Origin: an uncultured Phycisphaerales bacterium
GTDB lineage: Bacteria > Planctomycetota > Phycisphaerae > Sedimentisphaerales > Anaerobacaceae
Assembly (NCBI GenBank): GCA_903857265.1
Contig: CAIODZ010000056.1
Span: forward strand, 1-64,000
Length of the DNA: 64,000 nucleotides
Direction: 5' to 3'
Position numbers and translations under genes: made by a program. Numbering within the stretch: position 1 is the first letter of the stretch; each line of letters begins with the position of its first letter. The notes under the pieces are model-generated. The model was not told the origin of the DNA and did no database searches. It saw only the letters and a program-made list of their open reading frames with translations. Positions 9,603 through 16,550 of the stretch are shown in pieces.

Positions 9603-10526
9603 ATGAGTATGGAAAAACAATTTGAAAATATCGGCGATGGTTTGCTGGTGAGGGCCCCGGCGAAAATCAATCTGTCGTTGTTAGTCGCGGGCAAGCGGCC
9701 TGACGGGTATCACGAGCTGGAAACCATAATGGCGAAAATCAACTGGTATGATGAGATACTGATTGAGCCGGGGAGTGAAAAAGGGATTGAGCTGATTTGC
9801 AAGGGACCATACGATGTGCCGGAGGGTGAAGATAATCTGGTTTATAAGACGGCGAAGTTGATACTGGAAACAGGGTATCAGGGAAACAGGGAATCAGGAA
9901 AACAGGGGACAGGGGTGAGGATTACGCTGACGAAGAATATACCTGCGGGGACAGGGCTGGGGTCGGGCAGCAGTGACGCGGCGGGGACATTGATGGGCAT
10001 CAACAGGTTCCTGAAACTGGGGCTTAGCCAAAAAAAGCTTGGGAGATTAGCGGCACAATTAGGCAGTGATGTAGCGTTCTTTTTGGGGGGACCAATGAGT
10101 TTTTGCACTGGCAAAGGGGAAAAAGTGCAAAAATTGCCAAAAAGTGAATTTAGGGTATTTCTGGTTGTCCCTGACGTAAGTGTTTCCACTAAAAGGGTTT
10201 ACGAAAACTACCGGCACGATACGGCGAAATACGAACAGTTTAACAGGGCAATAAGCGGGTATATTAAGAAAAAGAGGATTGATTTAGTTTGCGAGTTGTG
10301 CGCAAATATGCTTCAGGAAAGTTGCTTTGAGTTGAATACGAAGCTTAGAGAGATGAAAAAGGGTATCGAACGAACAGGAATCGGGCCTGTGTGCTTGAGC
10401 GGGAGTGGTTCGTCGATGTATTGTGTTATTGACAAAGGCAATGAGGAAAAGATAGTGACATACCAAAACAAGCTTGCGCGGAAATTCAGCTGCAAGAGCA
10501 TGATATTAAACAGCAACAGTTGGTAG
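9603..10526 (+). CDS. ispE: 4-diphosphocytidyl-2-C-methyl-D-erythritol kinase
   Basis: ATP-dependent GHMP kinase of the MEP isoprenoid pathway. I set the start at ATG 9603 (307 aa) because the conserved PAKINLSL motif follows by residue 22; an upstream open frame to 9468 lacks homology-like sequence. A second ATG at 9609 is possible and no strong ribosome site precedes either. Motifs: PAKINLSL...RPDGYHEL (substrate loop), the glycine-rich ATP loop PAGTGLGSGSSDAA, and the C-terminal LSGSGSS. Between the first domain and the ATP loop lies a run (9865-9917) of ACAGGG/ATCAGGG repeats coding for a Gly/Gln/Arg-rich stretch not typical of IspE. It precedes spoVG by 20 bases, an order reminiscent of Bacillus, where both lie in one region. 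Confidence 0.95.
   Translation: MSMEKQFENIGDGLLVRAPAKINLSLLVAGKRPDGYHELETIMAKINWYDEILIEPGSEKGIELICKGPYDVPEGEDNLVYKTAKLILETGYQGNRESGKQGTGVRITLTKNIPAGTGLGSGSSDAAGTLMGINRFLKLGLSQKKLGRLAAQLGSDVAFFLGGPMSFCTGKGEKVQKLPKSEFRVFLVVPDVSVSTKRVYENYRHDTAKYEQFNRAISGYIKKKRIDLVCELCANMLQESCFELNTKLREMKKGIERTGIGPVCLSGSGSSMYCVIDKGNEEKIVTYQNKLARKFSCKSMILNSNSW
9865..9917 (+). repeat. ACAGGG/ATCAGGG short repeats inside ispE
   Basis: About six imperfect copies of a 7-9-base A(C/T)CAGGG unit occupy about 53 bases of the ispE reading frame without breaking it. The encoded residues are mostly Gly, Gln, Arg, Thr and Ser, between the conserved NLVYKTAKL and VRITLTKNIP segments. Such low-complexity DNA in a core enzyme looks like an inserted repeat that is tolerated at a surface loop. 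Confidence 0.6.
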
Positions 10527-10546
10527 CTAATAGATGAGGCGAGAGT

Positions 10547-10987
10547 ATGCAGATCAGCGAAGTTAGAGTGAAGCTAATAGAGAACAAGGACGACAGGTTG
10601 AAGGCGTTTTGCTCGGTGACAATGGACAATGAGTTCGTGGTGCGTGACATAAAGATAATCGAGGGCACCAACGGACATTTTGTGGCGATGCCATCGAGGA
10701 AGATGAGCGACCACTGCGAGAAGTGCGGAGGCAAAAACCATCTCCGGGCGAAGTTCTGCAATAACTGCGGGGCCGGGCTGCCCGATGACCGTGCGAAGAA
10801 GGATATGAAAGGCCGGATGAAGCTGCACGCCGACATTGCGCACCCGATAAACGCCGAGTGCAGGAAGAAGATTCAGGACAAGGTGGTGGCTGCGTTCCAG
10901 GAAGAATTGGAAAGGTCGAAGCAGCCGGGATATAAGCCGGTGGAAATGGATGAGCCGGATGATGAGGTCCCGGAGATAGTAACGTAA
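10547..10987 (+). CDS. spoVG: SpoVG-like regulator with inserted zinc ribbon
   Basis: SpoVG proteins are small nucleic-acid-binding regulators of cell division and development. Residues 1-53 match the SpoVG core ([37 protein letters not shown]). The fold is then interrupted by a zinc ribbon with C57, C60, C71 and C74 in a CxxC-x10-CxxC layout, after which SpoVG sequence resumes ([26 protein letters not shown], about 95-121) and ends in an acidic tail. The total of 146 residues compares with about 85-100 for ordinary SpoVG. A GAGG ribosome site lies 7 bases before ATG. The gene follows ispE by 20 bases and ends in a strong hairpin terminator. The ribbon may change its nucleic-acid target; that is inference. 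Confidence 0.9.
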   Translation: MQISEVRVKLIENKDDRLKAFCSVTMDNEFVVRDIKIIEGTNGHFVAMPSRKMSDHCEKCGGKNHLRAKFCNNCGAGLPDDRAKKDMKGRMKLHADIAHPINAECRKKIQDKVVAAFQEELERSKQPGYKPVEMDEPDDEVPEIVT

Positions 10988-11121
10988 ACAGGTGCCTAAA
11001 CACAAGCGGCCCACAATAACGTGAGCCGTTGAGTAAACCTGCGGTATTTGTCGGTAACAGTTCCGTTAGAATGGAACTGACAGTGCAGCCGGGTGCGGTG
11101 GGGTAAAGCCCGGCTGTTTTT
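10988..11121 (+). ncRNA. Structured 3' region of spoVG, possible small RNA
   Basis: Three successive stems lie between the spoVG stop and the T-tract: an open CAGGT/ACCTG stem (10989-10993 with 11037-11041) enclosing CGGC/GCCG (11007-11010 with 11025-11028), a perfect 7-bp CAGTTCC/GGAACTG hairpin (11058-11079), and the terminator hairpin. No reading frame is evident. It may be only a folded 3' untranslated region, or a small RNA processed from the ispE-spoVG transcript. I do not recognise a known RNA family. Confidence 0.35.
11086..11121 (+). terminator. Rho-independent terminator after spoVG
   Basis: An 8-bp stem CAGCCGGG (11086-11093) / CCCGGCTG (11109-11116) with a 15-base loop is followed directly by TTTTTATT. 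It ends plus-strand transcription before the opposing small gene at 11123. The A-rich complement gives no comparable T-tract for the other strand. Confidence 0.85.
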
Positions 11122-11122
11122 A

Positions 11123-11428
11123 TTAGATATCCAAGTCGTCGAGCACCTTTTCCAAAGCAAGGTCTAACCGTTCAGCAAGGTTGTATCTGCCTTCCGTGAG
11201 CTGCCGGCGAACCTTAAGGACTTTTTGTTTCCTGACTTCCGGCATCACGGCTATTTTCTTAAGCACCTGCCCGAGAGGCGTGCCGTTCATATTGTCGAGA
11301 ATCTGCTCCATAAGCAGATCATCATCTGCAATCAGGTCATCTGCTGGTTCGGCATACCCCCCGCGAAGCGGTTCAAGGTTGCGTCTTTGTTCTGTGAGCC
11401 AGTTTTTGTGCGTACAATCGGACATCAA
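11123..11428 (-). CDS. Small FlgM-like protein
   Basis: A 101-residue soluble acidic protein. The C-terminal half (about 64-101), with VRKQKVLKVRRQL, TEGRYN and a closing ALEKVLDDLDI helix, resembles the sigma-28-binding C-terminal region of FlgM anti-sigma factors, which have the same helix - (A/T)-x-G-x-Y - helix - LL-x-DL pattern. The N-terminal half (MSDCTHKNWLTEQRRNLEPL) is not recognisable. No flagellar genes lie in this window, so the match is suggestive only; a second ATG one codon in (11425) is an equally good start. It could instead be an uncharacterised small regulatory protein. Confidence 0.5.
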   Translation of the reverse strand: MMSDCTHKNWLTEQRRNLEPLRGGYAEPADDLIADDDLLMEQILDNMNGTPLGQVLKKIAVMPEVRKQKVLKVRRQLTEGRYNLAERLDLALEKVLDDLDI

Positions 11429-11905
11429 TATTACCTTGTCTTATCGAGCCGCAGGCGAAAATTTCCGTTTTTTCGCCATAAGCTATCAACCACTATATCT
11501 TGTATGTCCCATAATCCTTTTTGGGACCCCAATCTTGTTTACAGTGTTGTTATCGACAACGATGCCTTAAAAACTTTAGCGAATGCGAGGGCAAGGCGTA
11601 GATTTGCTTAACCATTTGTAGGAGCGGGAATTATGTTCGTTTTTGGTAAAAAAACGAGGTTTCAACACTGAAAATCGCGTAAAAAAAAATATAAATGATG
11701 GATTAAACCTCAGCCCAAATCTCTTATCAGCTAAGGTTTTTGGCCATAAGAACACACACTACATATAGTGGCTGGTTTTGGAGCCGGTAAATAAGTGTTC
11801 CTATAAGCAAAGCGACAGATTTTTTCGGACCCTCCTTTGCTCTGTGTGCTTGTATGTTTGTAGAAATGCGGCAAAAGCCCCCTCTAAATTGAGTATTGGG
11901 AGGTA
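11429..11905. other. 477-base intergenic region without a confident gene
   Basis: Lies upstream of the FlgM-like gene and downstream of hisA, both on the minus strand. It is A/T-rich with several A or T runs. The one regular structure is a palindrome CACTA-CATA-TAGTG at 11757-11770. A short plus-strand open frame ending at 11611 (tail LKTLANARARRRFA) has protein-like composition at its end but no start or family that I can support. Confidence 0.4.
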
Positions 11906-12631
11906 TCAGGAGGAAGGGTTTTTTGCGGCGTTAATGGCGTCTGGCAGCGTAATAGAACCCTCATAGAGTGCCCGGCCAACGATAGCGCCGGCAGCGCCGA
12001 GGGAGGCCAGTTTTCTTATATCTGAGACGGTGGTAACGCCTCCGGAGGCGACAACGGGCACCGAAACGGTGTGAATGAGGACATTAGTCCTTTCAAAATT
12101 AGGCCCGGCGAGCATGCCGTCTTTTGCGACGTCGGTGTAGATTATGGCGGCTATGGGCAGCACGGCGGCTTCGCGGGCAAGTTCGAGCAGGGATTTGGGA
12201 TGCTCATCATACCAGCCGCCTGTAACGACGTGCGAACCTTTGGCGTCGAGGCCAAGCGCCACTTTGCCGGGGAAACGCTTAGCCATATCGCTGAACCATT
12301 CGAAGTCATTAACGGCCTGAGTGCCGATGATAACCCGTTCGACGCCCAAATCGATGAAGGTTTTAATATCCTGCTCAGTTCGGAGTCCGCCGCCAACCTC
12401 GATTTTTAATTTACCCAGGGCCGCGATGGCGGAAATGGTCGGTGAGTTGACGGGCCTTCCGACTTTCGCGCCGTCGAGGTCAACAATGTGGACCCATTCG
12501 GCACCCTGTGCGATGAATTCCTGCGCCTGTTTGACGGGGTTTTCCTGGTAATTGATTTGGCGATGGTAGTCGCCCTGTATGAGGCGGACGCATTTGCCGC
12601 CGCGAAGGTCGATAGCCGGTATGATATACAT
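11906..12631 (-). CDS. hisA: ProFAR isomerase
   Basis: Phosphoribosylformimino-5-aminoimidazole carboxamide ribotide isomerase, fourth step of histidine synthesis. The start is placed at ATG 12631 (241 aa): AAGGA on the minus strand lies 7 bases upstream, and MYIIPAIDLRGG is the normal HisA N-terminus; a TTG five codons earlier is less likely. Motifs: catalytic Asp in AIDLRGGKCVRL, VDLDGA, VGGGLR, the second phosphate-binding loop ASGGV, and the second catalytic Asp in YTDVAKDGM. The related HisF has a different first strand (xxRIIPCLDV), so HisA is preferred. No other his gene adjoins. Confidence 0.96.
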   Translation of the reverse strand: MYIIPAIDLRGGKCVRLIQGDYHRQINYQENPVKQAQEFIAQGAEWVHIVDLDGAKVGRPVNSPTISAIAALGKLKIEVGGGLRTEQDIKTFIDLGVERVIIGTQAVNDFEWFSDMAKRFPGKVALGLDAKGSHVVTGGWYDEHPKSLLELAREAAVLPIAAIIYTDVAKDGMLAGPNFERTNVLIHTVSVPVVASGGVTTVSDIRKLASLGAAGAIVGRALYEGSITLPDAINAAKNPSS

Positions 12632-12723
12632 TGTTTCGTCCTTCAAAGAGTTAAACTAGGGATTTTAGAATTATCCGATGCTTGTTGCAATATATTTCGG
12701 GCGTGCATAACCAGCGGATAAAC

Positions 12724-13641
12724 CTATTTGTTCGCCGCTGGTTTGGCGGGCTTTATATTAGTGGCTTTCGGGAAAGTGAACGATGGTTTTTGCTTCAGCA
12801 GGGCATATCCGAAGTTGAGCATAGTGTCGTTGCCGAGCCTGGAAATTTTGACGGGCTCTATAAAGAAATTGGCTATGAATCCCTTGATTTTGCCGATGTA
12901 GCTGTTTGGCTTCGCGGCCTTGTTGACCGAGGCCACCGTAACTCCCATCCTGGGCTCGCCCTCGCTTTTCTTGAAGGTAAGAATGGCTGCGCGGGCGACC
13001 AGCTCGTTATATCTTTTGCTGTAATTATATTGTCCGTTTTCGGGGTCAACGCAGTAAAGGCCAATAGTAATAGGGCTTCGGCCTCCGACGTTGAAATGAA
13101 TCTTAACCTCCGTAACGGTTTCATTGGAATCGTCGATCGTTCCCCTCGCCTCGACGCGACCAATGCCTTCGCCTTCGAATTTAATAAAATCAAGGGCGTT
13201 TTTAATGGGATCACCTTTTTTAATTTCTTCTGGGAAATTCGCAATTACTTCATTGTTGTCGAGTATGTTATTGAAAGAGCCATTTCCGCGCATTTCAAAA
13301 TCGCCGCTTACATAGAAGGTTTTTTTGGTGACCTTCTTATTGTACGACAAAAACCATGCCTGCTGCTGGTTATCGGGGCTGATTTCCATATCAACGTGTG
13401 TCGGGGTGATAAGCGGAACAAAATACATAAAGGAAGAAGAGGGATTTTTTATGGGCTTCAAGCCGTCGTAGCTCAACATAACCGTTGGGCCGTTGGAGTC
13501 GTTGCTGTCGGCCGCTGATTTGACGCCGGGGTTATTGGCTGACTTATCGGTATCGGAACAGATTGCGATGCTGGCAAATAAGAGCAGCATAAAAGCAGCG
13601 GTTATTATACATGAGCGATGGTTTATCGAATGTAATTTCAC
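12724..13641 (-). CDS. Secreted protein, paralogue A of a tandem pair
   Basis: A 305-residue exported protein (signal peptide about 1-28, IITAAFMLLLFASIAICS) of no family that I recognise. After a Ser/Asn-rich linker the body (about 50-295) begins PTVMLSYDGLKP, contains SSSFMYFVPLITPT, FPEEIKKG, EGEGIGRVEARGTIDDSN, and ends NFFIEPVKISRLGND, FGYALL and PSFTFPKATNIKP. It is about 60% identical by eye to the gene 15 bases upstream, so the two arose by tandem duplication. The alternating hydrophobic pattern suggests an all-beta fold. The C-terminus is Ala/Lys/Pro-rich. No lipobox or anchor is visible. Confidence 0.82.
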   Translation of the reverse strand: MKLHSINHRSCIITAAFMLLLFASIAICSDTDKSANNPGVKSAADSNDSNGPTVMLSYDGLKPIKNPSSSFMYFVPLITPTHVDMEISPDNQQQAWFLSYNKKVTKKTFYVSGDFEMRGNGSFNNILDNNEVIANFPEEIKKGDPIKNALDFIKFEGEGIGRVEARGTIDDSNETVTEVKIHFNVGGRSPITIGLYCVDPENGQYNYSKRYNELVARAAILTFKKSEGEPRMGVTVASVNKAAKPNSYIGKIKGFIANFFIEPVKISRLGNDTMLNFGYALLKQKPSFTFPKATNIKPAKPAANK

Positions 13642-13656
13642 GGCTTATTCCTATAC

Positions 13657-14592
13657 TTACGGGGCTACGGTTTGATTTTTTATATTAGCGGCTTTTGGAA
13701 AAGTAAACGACGGTTGTTTATTCAGCAGGGCATATCCGAAGTTGAGCATGTTATCGTTGCCGAGTTTGGAGATTTTGACGGGCTCAATAAAGAAATTGAC
13801 GACGAACCCTTTGACTCTGCCTACATAGCTGTTTGGTTTTGACGCCTTATTGACGGACACCACTTCGATACCCATTCTGGGCGCGCCGTCGCATTTATTG
13901 AACGTGAGGGTGGCAACCCGTGCGACAATTTCATTATACCTGTTCTCGTATTTATAGTGCCCGTTTTCAGGTTTTACGCTATAGAGCCCGATTGTAACGG
14001 GGCTTTTTTTCCCTCTTGTGTTGAAATGTACGTCCACCTGCGTAACGGTTACATTGGAATCAGCTATGGTTCCTTTGACGTCTATTCGGCCAAACCCTTC
14101 TCCTTCCAACCTGATATAGTCGAGGAGATTAGTCACGGGAGCGTTTTTCTTTATCTCTTCGGGGAAAGTGGCTATAATCCCATTGGAGTCGAAGATATCC
14201 TTGAAAAAACCGCTTCCCTGCAACTCGAATTCGCAGCTCACAGTGAAGGAATCAAGGACGACGGTTTTTTCATACGATATAAACATCGCTTGCTGCCGGT
14301 TATTGGGGCTGATTTCGGTAGAGACGAGGGTGGGCGAAATGAGGGGAATAAAATACATAAACGAGGCAGTGGGTGTTTTCACGGGCTTAAGAGTGTTGTA
14401 GTTTAACATAACGGTGGGGCCGTTGGGGTCGTTAATGTTGTTCACTACCGGTTTGGCGCCGCGACCGTTGGGGTCAGCACAGATACCGAGGCCCGCCATT
14501 AAAAGCAGCGTGCAAAAAACGGCAATCACAGACAAACTGGTTTTTCGTTGGTATATCAAACTCGCATCTCGATTATTCAAATCAACACTCAC
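13657..14592 (-). CDS. Secreted protein, paralogue B of a tandem pair
   Basis: A 311-residue exported protein with a long N-region and signal segment (about 18-39, SVIAVFCTLLLMAGLGICA). It shares its whole length with paralogue A: PTVMLNYNTLKP, ASFMYFIPLISPT, FPEEIKKN, EGEGFGRIDVKGTI, a mid-protein SPVTIGLYSVKPENG stretch, and a closing PSFTFPKAANIK. The pair is probably co-transcribed from upstream of 14592; neither has catalytic-looking conserved His/Asp/Glu clusters, which points to a structural or binding role. Function unknown. Confidence 0.82.
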   Translation of the reverse strand: MSVDLNNRDASLIYQRKTSLSVIAVFCTLLLMAGLGICADPNGRGAKPVVNNINDPNGPTVMLNYNTLKPVKTPTASFMYFIPLISPTLVSTEISPNNRQQAMFISYEKTVVLDSFTVSCEFELQGSGFFKDIFDSNGIIATFPEEIKKNAPVTNLLDYIRLEGEGFGRIDVKGTIADSNVTVTQVDVHFNTRGKKSPVTIGLYSVKPENGHYKYENRYNEIVARVATLTFNKCDGAPRMGIEVVSVNKASKPNSYVGRVKGFVVNFFIEPVKISKLGNDNMLNFGYALLNKQPSFTFPKAANIKNQTVAP

Positions 14593-14686
14593 AGATTGCC
14601 CCCAATACTGAACGCACAGGCCAACTGGCTATTTTAGGGCAGCGGCGTCTTGTTATCAATGGTTTTTCGGGCGGCACCTATTGTTC

Positions 14687-14715
14687 TTGCAATTTGGTGT
14701 GCAAAATTGTATAGG
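14687..14715 (+). promoter_or_regulatory. Putative sigma-70 promoter of tRNA-Ser
   Basis: TTGCAA (14687-14692), a 17-base spacer and TATAGG (14710-14715) lie 45 bases before the tRNA. The spacing is ideal and the boxes are close to consensus; transcription would start near 14722. Confidence 0.45.
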
Positions 14716-14760
14716 ATAACGGATCCTGGCAAAGGGTTAAGTCGCCGCCGGGGCGGTTTC

Positions 14761-14849
14761 GGAGAGGTGTCGGAGCGGCTGATCGAGCTGGTTTCGAAAA
14801 CCAGTGTGCTCTTTATTGAGTACCGCGGGTTCGAATCCCGCCCTCTCCG
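14761..14849 (+). tRNA. tRNA-Ser (anticodon CGA)
   Basis: Class II tRNA of 89 bases. Acceptor GGAGAGG (14761-14767) pairs with CCTCTCC (14842-14848) and the discriminator is G14849. The anticodon arm CTGGT-TTCGAAA-ACCAG gives anticodon CGA, reading UCG. A long variable arm typical of tRNA-Ser follows, then T-arm GCGGG-TTCGAAT-CCCGC. CCA is not encoded, and a T run follows at 14850. Confidence 0.96.
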
Positions 14850-14906
14850 TTTTTTACAATTTCAATCCGATGCTCTCGTGTTTATATTTATTGGTGAGCA
14901 AAGCAA

Positions 14907-16550
14907 ATGCGTATTGGATTAGGACAATTTGACGCGGTGGTGGGAGACCTTGAAGGTAACGCCAAGAGGATGCGGGAGATTTACGGGCAGGCGGTAAAGC
15001 AGGGAGTTGATTTGCTTGTGTTCCCGGAACTGGCGGTTTGCAGTTATCCGCCTGAGGATTTACTGCTGAAGAAACATTTTTTGGATGAAAACCGGAAAAT
15101 CGTAGAGAAACTCGCTACGGACTGTCCGGGGATAACGATAGTCGCCGGTTTTGCGGATTATTATCGCGGCAAAACTTACAATGCCGCAGGAGTGTTACAA
15201 AATGGGCGACTGGCAAATGTCTATCGCAAGGGCCTTTTGCCCAACGAGGGCGTTTTCGACGAGCAGCGGTATTTTGAGCCGGGCAACAAGCCGATGGTTA
15301 TCACGCTGGATGGCTTGAGTATCGCTATAACGATTTGCAGGGATATATGGGATATCAACTGGCTTGGCAAATTCCTCAAGGGCGCAGGCCAAATCGATGC
15401 GCTGCTGAACATATCGGCATCGCCATTTCATCTGGGAAAAATCAAGACGAGACAGGACGTAGTCGGCGATTGCGCGAAGCGGTTCAACTGTCCGGTCGGC
15501 TATTGCAATCTTGTCGGGGGGCAGGATGAGCTTATTTTTGACGGGCGGAGTATGTTCGCAGACGCAACGGGGAAAATCGTCGCTATGGCCAAGGCGTTCG
15601 AGGACGATTTGCTGACAGCGGATATCACAAAGAAAGGCAAAGCGGTTCGCGTCGAGCCGCAACCAGACAGCAGCGTTGCTGATATTGAGGCGCCCGAAGA
15701 GGCGTATCACGCGCTTGTGCTTGGCACAAAGGATTATGTGCTGAAAAACGGTTTCAGTAAGGTGCTGATAGGATTAAGCGGGGGAATTGACTCGGCGTTA
15801 ACCGCGGCTATCGCAGTCGCTGCGCTGGGGTCTGAGAACGTAATCGGAATCACGATGCCTTCGAAATTCAACAGCGCCGAGACAATCGGCGACGCCGAAA
15901 AATGCACCAAAAATCTTGGTATTAAATTTATGACCATCCCAATCGGCTCTGTCCTGGAGCAATTCAATGGTTCGCTTGAAAAAGTTGACGGCTGGGACAG
16001 CAGGGGGCTTGCTTATGAAAATCTGCAGGCGAGAATCAGGGGCACAATTTTGATGTCGCTGAGCAACCAGTTCGGCGCATTGGTGCTGACGACGGGAAAC
16101 AAAAGCGAAATCGCGGTGGGTTATACAACACTTTACGGGGATACGGCTGGGGGGTTCGCGGTTATCAAAGACGTCTTCAAGACGATGGTTTACAAGCTCG
16201 CGCGTTATATCAACGAAATAAACGGCAGGGAGGTAATACCAGGAAGCGTTATAGACAGGGTGCCGACCGCGGAACTGCGTCCTAACCAGAAGGACAGCGA
16301 TTCACTGCCTGAATATGACCTGTTAGACAAGATTCTCAAGGGATACGTTGAGGAAGATAAATCTGCCCAGCAGCTGATTGACGAGGGATTGCCCAAAGAG
16401 GCGGTGAACAGGGTCATTCGTATGGTTGACCGCAACGAATATAAAAGAAGACAGTCGCCGCCGGGTGTAAAAATAACGCACAAGGCATTTGGCAGGGACA
16501 GGCGTCTGCCGATTACAAACCGCTATAATCACTGCATTACCTCGGTGTAG
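14907..16550 (+). CDS. nadE: Glutamine-dependent NAD+ synthetase
   Basis: Converts deamido-NAD to NAD using glutamine and ATP. The 547-residue chain joins an N-terminal nitrilase-type glutaminase domain (about 1-260; triad E41 in FPEL, K108 in YRKG, C144 in TICRD) to a C-terminal synthetase domain (about 275-545) with the ATP P-loop SGGIDS at 291-296 and the GTGNKSE-like TTGNKSEIAVGY stretch. Start at ATG 14907 directly gives the conserved RIGLGQFD strand, with a GGTGAG ribosome site 8 bases away. Its last 22 bases overlap the 3' end of the opposing nitroreductase/DJ-1 gene. Confidence 0.97.
   Translation: MRIGLGQFDAVVGDLEGNAKRMREIYGQAVKQGVDLLVFPELAVCSYPPEDLLLKKHFLDENRKIVEKLATDCPGITIVAGFADYYRGKTYNAAGVLQNGRLANVYRKGLLPNEGVFDEQRYFEPGNKPMVITLDGLSIAITICRDIWDINWLGKFLKGAGQIDALLNISASPFHLGKIKTRQDVVGDCAKRFNCPVGYCNLVGGQDELIFDGRSMFADATGKIVAMAKAFEDDLLTADITKKGKAVRVEPQPDSSVADIEAPEEAYHALVLGTKDYVLKNGFSKVLIGLSGGIDSALTAAIAVAALGSENVIGITMPSKFNSAETIGDAEKCTKNLGIKFMTIPIGSVLEQFNGSLEKVDGWDSRGLAYENLQARIRGTILMSLSNQFGALVLTTGNKSEIAVGYTTLYGDTAGGFAVIKDVFKTMVYKLARYINEINGREVIPGSVIDRVPTAELRPNQKDSDSLPEYDLLDKILKGYVEEDKSAQQLIDEGLPKEAVNRVIRMVDRNEYKRRQSPPGVKITHKAFGRDRRLPITNRYNHCITSV

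Noticed and set aside
10563-11014. Two 146-codon minus-strand ORFs opposite spoVG
   Set aside because: Both are Pro/Arg/His-rich shadows of the SpoVG frame.
11756-11771. A palindrome resembling the NrdR box (ACACTACATATAGTGG)
   Set aside because: It matches most of the NrdR consensus, but there is only one copy and no nrd gene next to it; a chance palindrome in an A/T-rich spacer is as likely.
14650-14922. A 90-codon plus-strand ORF
   Set aside because: It runs through the tRNA-Ser gene and its promoter and into the nadE start.
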